From Clostridiales bacterium (lineage in GTDB: Bacteria > Acidobacteriota > Aminicenantia > Aminicenantales > UBA8522), in contig JARYMI010000021.1 of NCBI GenBank assembly GCA_029907205.1, positions 1-55,846 of the forward strand: a DNA stretch of 55,846 nucleotides, given 5' to 3'. The notes beneath the pieces are model-generated. The model was not told the origin of the DNA, made no database searches, and saw nothing but the letters and a program-made list of their open reading frames with translations. Shown piece by piece: positions 34,426-43,449 of the stretch. The stretch's first letter is position 1; the number at the start of each line of letters is the position of its first letter. The translations under genes and the position numbers were made by a program.

Positions 34426-35847
34426 TTAGGAATCAAAGATTTTTCCCGGGTTCAGGATGAGGTGGGGGTCAAAGAGCTTCTTGATTTCTTTCATTAGCCT
34501 GATCTGGACATCATCCAAGACCAGAGAGAGAAACGGCTTCTTGACAAGCCCGATGCCGTGCTCACCTGAGATGACCCCTCCTCTGGCCCGGCAATCAGCG
34601 TAAAGTTCATCCCGGACGAGGTCAACTTTGGCCCGCCATTCCTCATCTGGAACAGGAATCATTTTCCCTTCGGCGCAGCGAGCCTTCATGATATGGGTAT
34701 GGACATTTCCGTCTGCAGCGTGACCGAAGGTGGGAAGCCAGATGGCTCGCTTCTTGGATATTTCACGGACCCTCCGAACGTGCCCGGCGATCTCAGCCCG
34801 GGGAATGCAGATATCCAGGATCTCGACCGTTTGAGACTTGATGGCTTCATAAATCTTGCTCCGGATCTCTAACACCTCATCTTGCTTTTTTGGCGTGTCG
34901 GCAATGAAGACATCAATGCCTCCTTTCCCCAGGCAGACTTCAGCCACCGCCTCAGACAGCAGGTCCATCTCCTCCTCGCTCGAGGCATCGAGGATGACCA
35001 GAAGATACGTCTCCCCGGCCCTTGAGGGCCATCTCTTGCGGAGGAATTCCTCGGTGATGCGGATGACCTCTGCTTCGATAAACTCAACAGCCAGCGGCGT
35101 TATCTTGCGGCCGAGCAACAAGGGAACCGTCTCAATGGCCGCTCCGATGTCGGCGAAGGGAATAACGAGCGACCTCGTCACCGGCAGTGCCGGGAGGAGC
35201 TGGATAACTGCCCGCGTGATGACTCCGAGCGTTCCCTCTGACCCGATCAAAAGCTGGAGAAGGCTGTAGCCTGTGCTTGTTTTCATCAGCTTTCCGCCCA
35301 GGCGGATGATTTCGCCTTGAGGAAGGACAACCTCAAGCCCGCGGACATAATTCCTGATGACGCCGTATTTCACGGCCCGGCTTCCTCCGGCGTTGGTGGC
35401 GATGAGCCCGCCGATCTGGGCGCTCTCATCTCCAGGGTGGGGCGGGAAGGACAACCCGGCTTCCTCCACAGCGCGGTTGAACTCTCCCAGGGTCACGCCC
35501 GGCTCGACCACGGCCATCTGATTATCTCTGTCAAGCTCGATTATTCTGTTCATCCTCTCAAGGGAAAGGACGATGCCTCCGTAGACAGGCACGCAGCCGC
35601 CGCAAAGGCCGGTCGCCCCTCCCCGCGGCGTGACCGGGATTCTCTCGTGGCTTGCCAGCTCAAGGACCGCCGCGACTTCCTCAGCCCTTCCTGGCTTGAC
35701 AACGACCTCGGGTGGATGGGCGATGTCGCGGGAGGAAGACTCGTCGTGGCTGTAGTCGGTGATCTTCTCCTGGTCTGAGATGACGTTTTCTTGGCCGGCA
35801 ATCTCTCCCAGCTTCTTGAGAATATGATGGTCGATTTTCCTGTACAT
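34426..35847 (-). CDS. glcD: FAD-linked oxidase, GlcD/lactate dehydrogenase type
   Basis: A 473-residue flavoprotein of the VAO/PCMH family that oxidises 2-hydroxy acids such as glycolate or D-lactate. The FAD-binding domain shows PRGGATGLCGGCVP, VEPGVTLGEFN and PHPGDESAQIGGLIATNAGG; the C-terminal FAD-oxidase_C domain shows FGHAADGNVHTHI and the final GVISGEHGIGLVKK. No GlcE or GlcF (iron-sulfur) partner is adjacent, so the electron acceptor is unknown. ATG 35847 lacks a clear SD; the frame is open to a TTG inside the upstream gene. It sits between two Asp-box protein genes on the same strand with gaps of 13 and 32 bases, an unusual setting. Confidence 0.85.
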   Translation of the reverse strand: MYRKIDHHILKKLGEIAGQENVISDQEKITDYSHDESSSRDIAHPPEVVVKPGRAEEVAAVLELASHERIPVTPRGGATGLCGGCVPVYGGIVLSLERMNRIIELDRDNQMAVVEPGVTLGEFNRAVEEAGLSFPPHPGDESAQIGGLIATNAGGSRAVKYGVIRNYVRGLEVVLPQGEIIRLGGKLMKTSTGYSLLQLLIGSEGTLGVITRAVIQLLPALPVTRSLVIPFADIGAAIETVPLLLGRKITPLAVEFIEAEVIRITEEFLRKRWPSRAGETYLLVILDASSEEEMDLLSEAVAEVCLGKGGIDVFIADTPKKQDEVLEIRSKIYEAIKSQTVEILDICIPRAEIAGHVRRVREISKKRAIWLPTFGHAADGNVHTHIMKARCAEGKMIPVPDEEWRAKVDLVRDELYADCRARGGVISGEHGIGLVKKPFLSLVLDDVQIRLMKEIKKLFDPHLILNPGKIFDS

Positions 35848-35860
35848 CACCAGAAAAGGT

Positions 35861-38800
35861 TCATTTAGCAATTATATGAGGAATTCCCGCCTCTTTGAGC
35901 ATCGCGTTCAGAGCTGGAATATCCGTCTCCAGCACGGAATTGAATTTTGCCACTTCCGCGTCGGCTGCGGCAGCCAGCTCTTTAAACAGCTCACGACTCT
36001 GATCAGTTGGCCGGCCGTCGGCGCTGGCCACGACGCTGGCCAAAGCGGCAAGCTTGTTATCCAGCTTGATAGGATAGTTAAGGGGATCCTGGTTGCTCTT
36101 GGACCTGGACTGGATGAGGATACCCTCGATCTCCGTGAGCCTGGCAATGATTTTTTTCCCTTCTTCGATGATGTTTCCGCTTTTGTCCAGGCCCTTGATC
36201 TCGCCAGCCAGGCTCTCGATTTTCTGCCTGACCCGGCGAAGCTGGATGATGGCGCGGTTGACTTGACTGATTTTGTCGCGGACCTGGATAAGAAAGTTAA
36301 ACTGATCCTCAAGTTCCTCCAGGGATACTTCAAGCCGCGGGTCTTTTTTCCACTCCCAGGTCTGGGAGAGCGATTCTCCATCGACAGTGAGTTTGACTTC
36401 GTAGATGCCCGGAACCGCGACAGGTCCGGCTGTCAGGCCTCCCCAGAGAACAGCTCCTGGCACTCGCTCGGCATCAGGATAGCGCATGTTCCAGACAAAG
36501 CGGTTCATTCCGGTTTCTTTGGGCGGAGGCTGCGACGCTCCGCGGCCGGGCATCCGGATTGAGGCATCTCCGGGTTCAGCCTCAGGCCTGGCCTCGCTCG
36601 AGAACTTGCGGATGAGATTTCCCTCTGAATCCAGAAACTCGAGAGTCAACTCTCCTTTTGGCTTCTCTCTTAGGTGATAGTAAATCACGCTTCCACTGGC
36701 CGGATTTTTTCCCAAGCCGGGGATGTCGGCTCTTGTCCCCCTCAGCCTGTAGGCGTCGCGGGGCTTGAAAAGGTGAAATTTCGACGCGGCTACTTTTTCA
36801 TCTAACTGGTGGAGAGGCGTCAGGTCGTCCAGGATCCAGAAGGACCGGCCGTGGGTGGCTGCGACGAGGTCGTCATCCTTGACCACCAGGTCATGGATGG
36901 GGACAACGGGCAAGTTGAGCTGCAGCGACTGCCAGTTAGCTCCGTCGTTGAACGAAACAAAGACCCCTGTCTCTGTGCCGGCGTAAAGAAGACCACGTCG
37001 CTTGGGGTCTTCTCGGACGACCCGGACAAACGTGTTTCGCGGAAGTCCGGAACCGATGAGTTTCCAGGTTCTTCCGTAATCTGACGTCTTATAGATATAA
37101 GGTTTGAAATCGTCAAGCTCGTGGCGGTCAACGGCAAGATAGGCAATTCCTGCATCGAAGGACGAAGGCTCGATCATGCTTATCAGGCTCCAGGGAGGGA
37201 GCTCGCGCGGCGTGATGTTCTCCCAGGTTTTTCCTCCGTTCTTGGTGAGGTGGACGAGTCCGTCATCTGTCCCAACCCAGAGAATGTTGGGGTCATGGAA
37301 GGATTCGCCCAGGGCAAAAATAGTGCAGTAGTATTCGACGCTCGTGTTATCCTGAGTGATGGGGCCGCCGGAGGATTGCTGTTTGCTTTTGTCGTTGGTC
37401 GTCAGGTCGGAGCTTATGATTTCCCAGCTTTGTCCCTCGTTAGTGGTTTTAAAAAGCACCTGGGCGGCATGATAGAGGACATTGGGATTAAAGCGGGAAA
37501 CAAGGATGGGGGCTGTCCACTGGAAGCGGTACTTGAGCTCGGCCGCTCCCCAGCCCATGGGGTTATCCGGCCAGGCCGTGATCACACGCTCCTGACCGGT
37601 CCTGGCATCCCAGCGGGTGATCAGGCCTCCGTAACTTCCCGCATAGACGATATCGGCATTGCCGGGCCGAGGAACGACAAACCCGCTCTCTCCGCCGCCA
37701 ACCGGATGCCAGTCTGGTCTGTCGATGCCGAAGCCGTCTGTGCGGCTGGCGATGCGAACCGTTGAGTTATCCTGCTGGGCGCCGTAAACCCAGTAGGGAA
37801 ACCGGTCGTCCACAGCCACGTGGTAGAATTGGGCTGTCGGCTGATTATCCTGCTCGGTCCAGGAAACTCCGCCGTCAAACGAGACGTTTGCTCCTCCGTC
37901 ATTGGAGTTAATCATCCGCTTCGGGTCATCAGGGTCGATCCAGAGGTCATGATTGTCTCCGTGAGGAACGCGGATGGTCGAGTATGTTCGGCCGCCGTCA
38001 ACCGAACGGTAAAACCCGGTGTTCAGGACATAGACCGTGTTTGGGTCGACCGGGTCGGCGTAAATGCGGCTATAATACCAGGCCCGCTGCCTGAGCCGGC
38101 GGTCGTCGTTAAATTTCTGCCAGGTCTCGCCGCCGTCATCAGAGCGGAACACGCCGCCATCTTCTGCCTCGACAATGGCCCAGACGCGACTGGGCTGCGC
38201 CGGGGAGACACAGACGCCTATTTTCCCCAGGACACCCTGGGGAAGACCCTGGCGGCGCGAGATTTCCACCCAGGTCTCGCCGCCATCGGTGGATTTAAAA
38301 ATGCCGCTTCCTGGACCGCCGCTCGATAGGCTCCAGGGCGTGCGATGGGCTTCCCAGAGAGCTGCGTAAATAATTCGCGGGTTCGACGGGTCGAGGATCA
38401 GGTCGATAGCTCCTGTTTTATTGTCGCGGCAGAGGATTTTCTGCCAGGTTTTGCCGCCGTCCGAAGAACGGAATACACCGCGTTCCTCATTGGAACCGTA
38501 AACATGACCCAAGGCAGCCACGTAAACGAGGTCGGGGTTGCGCGGATGGATGCGAACCCGCGAGATCTGGCTCGTTGCTTCAAGCCCGACGTGCTTCCAT
38601 GTTTTGCCGCCGTCGGTGGACTTGTACATCCCATCTCCATGCGAGACGTTGCCGCGGATAGGCGCTTCACCCATGCCGACATAAACGACATTGGGATCCC
38701 ACTCCGAAACGGCGATAGCCCCGACCGAGCCGGTCCGGAAAAACCCGTCGGAAACGCATCTCCAGCTCAAGCCGGCGTCCTCGGTTTTCCAGACCCCGCC

Positions 38801-39040
38801 GCCGGTCGCTCCGAAATAATAAACGAGAGGCTGATCCGGAATTCCAGCTACAGCCGTCACTCGGCCGCCGCGGTAGGGGCCGATGCATCTCCATTCCATG
38901 GCTTTGTAAAGGGAGGGGTCAAACGCGGAAAGCCGCTGCTCAACGCGCTGGACAGGTGCCCCCAAACTCAGGTTGCTGATTATCCCGGCAAACACAGACA
39001 AGGCGAAAAACCATTTCATGACGGCTTTGAAATAGCTCAT
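35861..39040 (-). CDS. Exported Asp-box (VPS10/sortilin-like) beta-propeller protein, paralogue
   Basis: A 1,059-residue exported protein, paralogous to the product at 31202-34393 and co-directional. A signal peptide (MKWFFALSVFAGIISNLSLG) follows a short N-terminus. Asp-boxes include STDGGKTWKHV, SSDGGKTWQKI, STDGGETWVEI and SDDGGETWQKF. The opening ALWKAM-like segment is KAMEWRCIGPYRGGRVTAVA, matching its paralogue. The C-terminal third again shows a beta domain and helices. AAGGAG lies eight bases before ATG 39040, and a near-consensus promoter lies 45 bases further up. No catalytic residues are assignable. The two paralogues probably act together or on related ligands, such as peptides or glycans. 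Confidence 0.85.
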   Translation of the reverse strand: MSYFKAVMKWFFALSVFAGIISNLSLGAPVQRVEQRLSAFDPSLYKAMEWRCIGPYRGGRVTAVAGIPDQPLVYYFGATGGGVWKTEDAGLSWRCVSDGFFRTGSVGAIAVSEWDPNVVYVGMGEAPIRGNVSHGDGMYKSTDGGKTWKHVGLEATSQISRVRIHPRNPDLVYVAALGHVYGSNEERGVFRSSDGGKTWQKILCRDNKTGAIDLILDPSNPRIIYAALWEAHRTPWSLSSGGPGSGIFKSTDGGETWVEISRRQGLPQGVLGKIGVCVSPAQPSRVWAIVEAEDGGVFRSDDGGETWQKFNDDRRLRQRAWYYSRIYADPVDPNTVYVLNTGFYRSVDGGRTYSTIRVPHGDNHDLWIDPDDPKRMINSNDGGANVSFDGGVSWTEQDNQPTAQFYHVAVDDRFPYWVYGAQQDNSTVRIASRTDGFGIDRPDWHPVGGGESGFVVPRPGNADIVYAGSYGGLITRWDARTGQERVITAWPDNPMGWGAAELKYRFQWTAPILVSRFNPNVLYHAAQVLFKTTNEGQSWEIISSDLTTNDKSKQQSSGGPITQDNTSVEYYCTIFALGESFHDPNILWVGTDDGLVHLTKNGGKTWENITPRELPPWSLISMIEPSSFDAGIAYLAVDRHELDDFKPYIYKTSDYGRTWKLIGSGLPRNTFVRVVREDPKRRGLLYAGTETGVFVSFNDGANWQSLQLNLPVVPIHDLVVKDDDLVAATHGRSFWILDDLTPLHQLDEKVAASKFHLFKPRDAYRLRGTRADIPGLGKNPASGSVIYYHLREKPKGELTLEFLDSEGNLIRKFSSEARPEAEPGDASIRMPGRGASQPPPKETGMNRFVWNMRYPDAERVPGAVLWGGLTAGPVAVPGIYEVKLTVDGESLSQTWEWKKDPRLEVSLEELEDQFNFLIQVRDKISQVNRAIIQLRRVRQKIESLAGEIKGLDKSGNIIEEGKKIIARLTEIEGILIQSRSKSNQDPLNYPIKLDNKLAALASVVASADGRPTDQSRELFKELAAAADAEVAKFNSVLETDIPALNAMLKEAGIPHIIAK

Positions 39041-39091
39041 TGGCGGGACTCCTTTTTCCCGGAAGCCTTTTTCTATTTTGATGGATAAGGT

Positions 39092-39120
39092 TTTATAAAC
39101 CAATCACAGCTTCATGTCAA
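39092..39120 (-). promoter_or_regulatory. Promoter of the Asp-box/FAD oxidase operon
   Basis: On the minus strand TTGACA (39120-39115), a 17-nt spacer and TATAAA (39097-39092), a strong match. The predicted leader is about 45 nt. Confidence 0.75.
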
Positions 39121-39214
39121 ACTCAGAGTGCGGCTCTATAACGATTAGTATGGTAGATATGGGTCAATTGATGAGATGGCAGGCTGGAAGTGTATCCTCA
39201 AATCTCAGATCCCC

Positions 39215-39535
39215 TATGGGGAAAAAGGATATGACCCCCATTTTTCGTACCTCCTTTAAGGCTCATTTCTGCTAGCATCTCAGAGGATTAAACCCTTTTC
39301 GTTGAGATATTTCATCGGCGCCTTGTCCCCCAGCGCCGAATGCTTGCGAACGCAATTATAATACCAGAGTCTCTTGTCGACAACCTTTCTCAATGAATCG
39401 ATATCCGGCTGTTCCCAGAGAGGCACAACTTCTTTAACGTCTGCTTTGCTCTCCTCCAGGCCTCTAAAGCCAGTTCTGTATTGGCAAAAGGTCCTAGGGC
39501 ATGCCCCAAAACCAGTGCGCCCTGGCTTCCCCTCT
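39215..39535 (-). mobile_element. Relic of a DDE-type transposase (rve integrase core)
   Basis: The minus strand from about 39435 to 39280 encodes DSLRKVVDKRLWYYNCVRKH and then SALGDKAPMKYLNEKGL, the end of an IS3/IS481-type integrase (the W-Y-N ... R-x-H-S-A-L-G pattern). Just upstream, in another frame, NTELALEAWRRAKQTLKK looks like an earlier part of the same protein. The catalytic DDE residues are gone. Downstream of the stop lies CTATGGGGAAAAAGGATATG at 39214-39233, followed by ACCCCC, which may be part of an IS end. It directly abuts the alpha-2-macroglobulin stump. The stretch 39121-39214 shows nothing else. Confidence 0.6.
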
Positions 39536-39541
39536 CTGATA

Positions 39542-39877
39542 ATGGCCATAGGCGACGAGATCAAGGTCAACCTTCCCATCCGGGCCCGTCACCCGGCCAA
39601 CTACGTCCACTTGCTCGACCCGCGGCACTCGGGATGGGAGACGGTCAGCCTGACATCTGGATACTGGAGGGACCTTGGGTTCATGCGCTACGAAGAGGTC
39701 AGGGACAGCGGCATGAACTTCTTCATGGAGCGCCCGCCCCAGGGCGAGTACACGCTCAAGCCACCGCATGAGGCGCGCCATGGCGGGGACTCCAAGGCCG
39801 CTCCGGCCACTCTGCAATCGCTCTACGCCCCGGAGTTCGCCGCCTGCCCCTCCGGACGCCGAGTGACCATCGAGTAG
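39542..39877 (+). pseudogene. C-terminal fragment of a bacterial alpha-2-macroglobulin
   Basis: The plus-strand frame encodes GDEIKVNLPIRARHPANYVH, LLDPRHSGWETVSLTSGY, GMNFFMERPPQGEYTL and LYAPEFAACPSGRRVTIE, matching the last macroglobulin-like domain of bacterial alpha-2-macroglobulin-family proteins, which end in a similar YAPEF segment. Only about 110 of the usual 1,500 or more residues remain, and the frame upstream runs into the transposase relic, so the element probably truncated the gene. The ATG at 39542 is fortuitous. Intact proteins of this class are periplasmic protease inhibitors. Confidence 0.7.
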
Positions 39878-39951
39878 TTGACCGGCCGCTCCCCGGATGG
39901 TATCCTGCCACGTCGGGTGGGGCTTTATTTTCGCCCTGTCCCGGCTATGCT

Positions 39952-40317
39952 ATGAAGAGACACCTCTTAGTCATTGCGGGGACGGCCTGCCTTAGCCTCG
40001 GCATCATTGGCATTTTCGTCCCGCTTCTGCCAACGACGCCCTTCCTTCTTCTGGCCGCAGCGTGCTTCGCCAGCGGCTCCCGGCGCCTCCATGACTGGCT
40101 CATGAGCCGGCCAAGGCTAGGTGTCCACATCCGGCGATATCGCGAAGGCCGGGGCATCTCGCTCGGCGCGAAGCTCTCCACCGTCGGACTGCTGTGGGCG
40201 ACGATCGGCGTCGCGGTCGCCGCGGCCGTGCAAAGGCCGGCGTTGCGGATCGCCCTGTTGCTCATCGCCGCCGGCGTCACGATCCACGTGATGACCCGCC
40301 CGACGTTCAGGGGCTAG
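39952..40317 (+). CDS. DUF454 (YbaN-like) inner-membrane protein
   Basis: A 121-residue membrane protein of the YbaN/DUF454 family. The diagnostic N-terminal block is GIIGIFVPLLPTTPFLLLAA, with a further conserved F-A-S-G-S-x-R in the first loop. Three or four hydrophobic helices fill the rest. The function is unknown in any bacterium. The base composition is GC-rich (over 65 percent in places) with CGG/CGC arginine codons; with the adjacent alpha-2-macroglobulin stump it may be an imported segment. The ATG at 39952 has no clear SD. The 108 bases after its stop show nothing. Confidence 0.8.
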   Translation: MKRHLLVIAGTACLSLGIIGIFVPLLPTTPFLLLAAACFASGSRRLHDWLMSRPRLGVHIRRYREGRGISLGAKLSTVGLLWATIGVAVAAAVQRPALRIALLLIAAGVTIHVMTRPTFRG

Positions 40318-40425
40318 ACGCCGTCGCGTCGAGCGAGCCCGGGCCGTTTCACGGCGCTTCTGGGATCTCTATCTTGCGCGGATCGTTCACGAGCCAACTC
40401 TTTGGGAGAGTTGAATCTCCGGCCG

Positions 40426-41259
40426 TCAGTGCGGCTGATCCAAGATGTCAGCTTGGCGGAGCTGACGTGAGAAAAAGAGCAGGATTTGCGGCCGGCCGCG
40501 AAATTCCTCCAGAAAACCGGTGGCAATGAGCAGCCGGCCGGTCAGAGTTTCGGGCAAAGAAAAATTCGCCTGATAATCGCGGGGAATCAACGCTTCGAAT
40601 GAGCCATCTGCGGACTCAAGATAAAGAAACGACCTTGATTTTCTCGCCTTAGAACAGAGAAAACGGACTGAAATGAGCTTCCCCAAATATGAGCCGGCCG
40701 AAGAGGAAGGAATCTCTTCTGGCTTTCCCTCTATCCAGAGACCTCTCCCCTGTTCGCGCGCTTCTTTTTGAGCTTCCCGGAATCGTTCCTGGTAATCTCC
40801 CCGGAAAGGAAAGGCAAAAAAGGCCGCGGCGAAGCCTTGCCGGATGATGAATTCATTGTAGAGCACGCCCCCGTCAAGCCAGACATAGGCGAGGATTCTG
40901 CCGTGTCTATCGACGGGAGTCTGGTCATAGGACAGTTTGATTTTCTTTTGATAAAGGTGGAAAAAAGAGAACCTTTTGGCCAATTGAGCATTAAGATGGA
41001 CTTTTTCCCTCGAGTCATCGAGCTCAGGCGCATCTACCCCGATGAGCCGGACTCGGCTCTCAGAGCCGTTAACGAACTTGACCTTGATCGTATCGCCGTC
41101 ATACACCGTGAGAACAGTGCCGGAGCCTGGGAACGATTCTGTTAGGATAGAAATGCTGTTATCAGGATAGCCTGCCGTGGAGGCGAGAATAAGAAAGGTG
41201 GCAAGGAGGGCAGCCCTTTGGATATCCTTAGGCGTCTCTCTTCTGTTTCTCATTCTCAT
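40426..41259 (-). CDS. Exported thermonuclease-family protein with a C-terminal OB-like domain
   Basis: A 277-residue protein with a staphylococcal nuclease-like domain. An N-terminal hydrophobic stretch (AALLATFLILASTAG) acts as a signal peptide. The nuclease residues are visible in VYDGDTIKVKF, RVRLIGVDAPE and DRHGRILAYVWL. Beyond the domain (about residue 180) a 95-residue extension, with SYLGKLISVRFLCSKARKSR and RDYQANFSLPETLTGRLLIA, resembles an OB-fold; such tails occur in some secreted nucleases. It likely hydrolyses DNA or RNA with calcium. The ATG at 41259 (or 41253) has no clear SD. Gap 41260-41393 shows a possible TATAAG box only. Confidence 0.8.
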   Translation of the reverse strand: MRMRNRRETPKDIQRAALLATFLILASTAGYPDNSISILTESFPGSGTVLTVYDGDTIKVKFVNGSESRVRLIGVDAPELDDSREKVHLNAQLAKRFSFFHLYQKKIKLSYDQTPVDRHGRILAYVWLDGGVLYNEFIIRQGFAAAFFAFPFRGDYQERFREAQKEAREQGRGLWIEGKPEEIPSSSAGSYLGKLISVRFLCSKARKSRSFLYLESADGSFEALIPRDYQANFSLPETLTGRLLIATGFLEEFRGRPQILLFFSRQLRQADILDQPH

Positions 41260-41393
41260 AACGGAACCGCATGTACAGACTTATAAAAAGCCTGATAAAT
41301 AATGTCGCCTAAATGAAAGTGGCACTCTCTCTCATAAAAGGCAAAGCCGCTAAATAAGCGAGAAAAATTTAGGTAATTACGTAAGACGTCCCC

Positions 41394-43220
41394 CTAATTC
41401 CCTAATTCCTTCACAGCTTGGATGATGTGGCGGGCGCTGATGCCGTAGAGGTCCATGAGTTCGGCCGGCTTGCCCGAGCGAGGAAGGTCCCGGATACAGA
41501 GATGGATAAGCCTGCCTTGACCCGCCAGGGCAGAAGCGACTGCATCGCCCAGTCCGCCGCCCGGAAAGTGGTCCTCAACGACAACAGCACGGCCTCCCGT
41601 TTCTTCGACCTCTCTCCGGATCGTCTCCCGGTCGAGCGGCTGGACGGAGTAAGCGTCGATCACCCTGATGCTGAGACCTTCTTTCCTCAGCTCTTCCCAG
41701 GCTTTGAGGGCTTCGAAGACCGTGATGCCGGCGGCGATCACTGTAGCGACGTCCCCTTGCTCCCTTTTTAATACTTTAGACCCGCCTATGTCGAAGGTCT
41801 CTTCTCGTCCGTAGAGGGGCGGAGTCGCCGGCCGCGTCGTCCGGATATAGGAGAGTCCTTTGTGCCGGGCCATCGCCTCAACGCATCCTTCCGTCGAGGT
41901 GGCATCGCAGGGATAGAAGACGACGCAGCCGGGAATGGGCCTGAAGATGGCCATGTCTTCAAGCCCCATCTGCGAAGGCCCATCCTCGCCGATGCTCACT
42001 CCGGCGTGAGAACCGCAGAACTTCAGGTTGGCGAAGGAATAGGCCGCCATCCGGATCTGGTCGTGGGCCCGGCTGAGGAAGGCAGAAAAAGTGGCGATAA
42101 ACGCGATAAATCCCTTGGCCGCCAGGCCCATGCCCATTCCGACCATGTTCTGCTCGGCGATATAGCACTGGAAAGACCTCTCGGGTAAGGCTTCAAAAAA
42201 TTTCTCGGCGTAAGTGGAGTTTTTGACGTCACCGTCGAGAGCCACAACCCACTCGTTCACGCGGCCCAGCTTCTCTAGAGCGATTCCGTAGGCCAGGCGG
42301 GTCGCTGTCGCACTGCTGTAAACTGTCCTCTTCCAGTCAACTCCTTTTCTGAATCGCGGTTGCATGGCCTGGCCTGGCCGCCGGACGTATTTTTTTGAAT
42401 CAACCTCGGGCATCGGTCCGATTTCTTCCAGGGCCCTCTCAAGCTCCTCTTCCTTTAGAGGCTTGCCGTGCCAGCCGTTCCTGTCCTCAAGGAAAGAGAC
42501 GCCCTTGCCCTTGATTGTCTTTGCAAGCAAGACAACAGGGCTCCTCGCCTTCTTCGCTTTCTTGAGGGCTGCCAGGATCGCGGGGATATCATGGCCGTTA
42601 ATCTTGTGGACCTCCCAGCCGAAGGCCTTGAACTTCCGCTCGTAGGCCGCCACGTCATGGCCATGCATCGTGGCGTCGGACTGGCCGAGCCTGTTGATGT
42701 CGACGACGGCGATAAGATTCCTGAGCTGGAGATTGACGGCGGCATTGGCTGCTTCCCAGACGGCGCCCTCGGCGCATTCGCCGTCCCCCATCATGACAAA
42801 CGTCCGGCCGGGCGATCCGGCCAGTTTCTGGGCTAAGGCAATACCAGCGCCCACGGAAAGGCCCTGCCCAAGAGAGCCGGTGGCCGCTTTAACCCACTTC
42901 ATCCTCGGCGTGGGGTGGCCTTCGAGCTCGGAACTGATTTGGCGCAAATCGATGAGCGACCCGATCGGGATGATCCCCGCCTCAGCATAGGCTGCCCAGA
43001 GAATGGGAGCGGCATGCCCCTTGGACAGGACGAATTCATCATTCGCCCAGTGGGCATGATTTTTGACATCATACTTCATCTCACTGAAGAAGAGGCAGGC
43101 CGCGAGTTCTGCCATGGACAGACAGGTTGTGGGATGGCCCGAGCCGGCCCGCGTCGTCATCTTGAGGGAATGAATGCGCAGCCGTGTGGCAATTTTTCTC
43201 AAGTCTTCAACTTTGGTCAT
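41394..43220 (-). CDS. tkt: Transketolase
   Basis: A 608-residue thiamine-diphosphate enzyme of the pentose phosphate pathway that transfers two-carbon units. The N-terminal RAGSGHPTTCLSMAEL, LSKGHAAPILWAAYAEAG, TGSLGQGLSVGAGIALAQ and the cofactor-binding MGDGECAEGAVWEAAN are clear. The Pyr domain (about 310-480) contains EQNMVGMGMGLAAKGF and the Mg/ThDP glutamate, and the C-terminal domain ends DLYGISARHIIQAVKEL. At 608 residues it is slightly shorter than the 660-residue E. coli type and nearer the archaeal/vertebrate-like type, but it is single-chain. Its promoter lies about 100 bases upstream, with a leader of about 92 nt. Confidence 0.92.
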   Translation of the reverse strand: MTKVEDLRKIATRLRIHSLKMTTRAGSGHPTTCLSMAELAACLFFSEMKYDVKNHAHWANDEFVLSKGHAAPILWAAYAEAGIIPIGSLIDLRQISSELEGHPTPRMKWVKAATGSLGQGLSVGAGIALAQKLAGSPGRTFVMMGDGECAEGAVWEAANAAVNLQLRNLIAVVDINRLGQSDATMHGHDVAAYERKFKAFGWEVHKINGHDIPAILAALKKAKKARSPVVLLAKTIKGKGVSFLEDRNGWHGKPLKEEELERALEEIGPMPEVDSKKYVRRPGQAMQPRFRKGVDWKRTVYSSATATRLAYGIALEKLGRVNEWVVALDGDVKNSTYAEKFFEALPERSFQCYIAEQNMVGMGMGLAAKGFIAFIATFSAFLSRAHDQIRMAAYSFANLKFCGSHAGVSIGEDGPSQMGLEDMAIFRPIPGCVVFYPCDATSTEGCVEAMARHKGLSYIRTTRPATPPLYGREETFDIGGSKVLKREQGDVATVIAAGITVFEALKAWEELRKEGLSIRVIDAYSVQPLDRETIRREVEETGGRAVVVEDHFPGGGLGDAVASALAGQGRLIHLCIRDLPRSGKPAELMDLYGISARHIIQAVKELGN

Positions 43221-43318
43221 TGATTCATTCCTCCCAGCCCAGAATTCCGATACGCTCTCGGGATGTTCATCATCGGGAGCCGTGAACGTTGCACAAACAC
43301 TCTCTAATGAAGGCGGTA

Positions 43319-43347
43319 ATTATAATATCTCAGCCCCTTCAGGACAA
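43319..43347 (-). promoter_or_regulatory. Promoter of the transketolase gene
   Basis: On the minus strand TTGTCC (43347-43342), a 17-nt spacer and a perfect TATAAT (43324-43319). Confidence 0.6.
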
Positions 43348-43449
43348 GAATTTTCTTGATTCCCATCGGTCGAGGTTAGAAGCGGCCACGAAATTCACCT
43401 CGGGAATCACCGCCGGCGGTTATTGACTCGGGCGCTCAAGCAGGGGATG

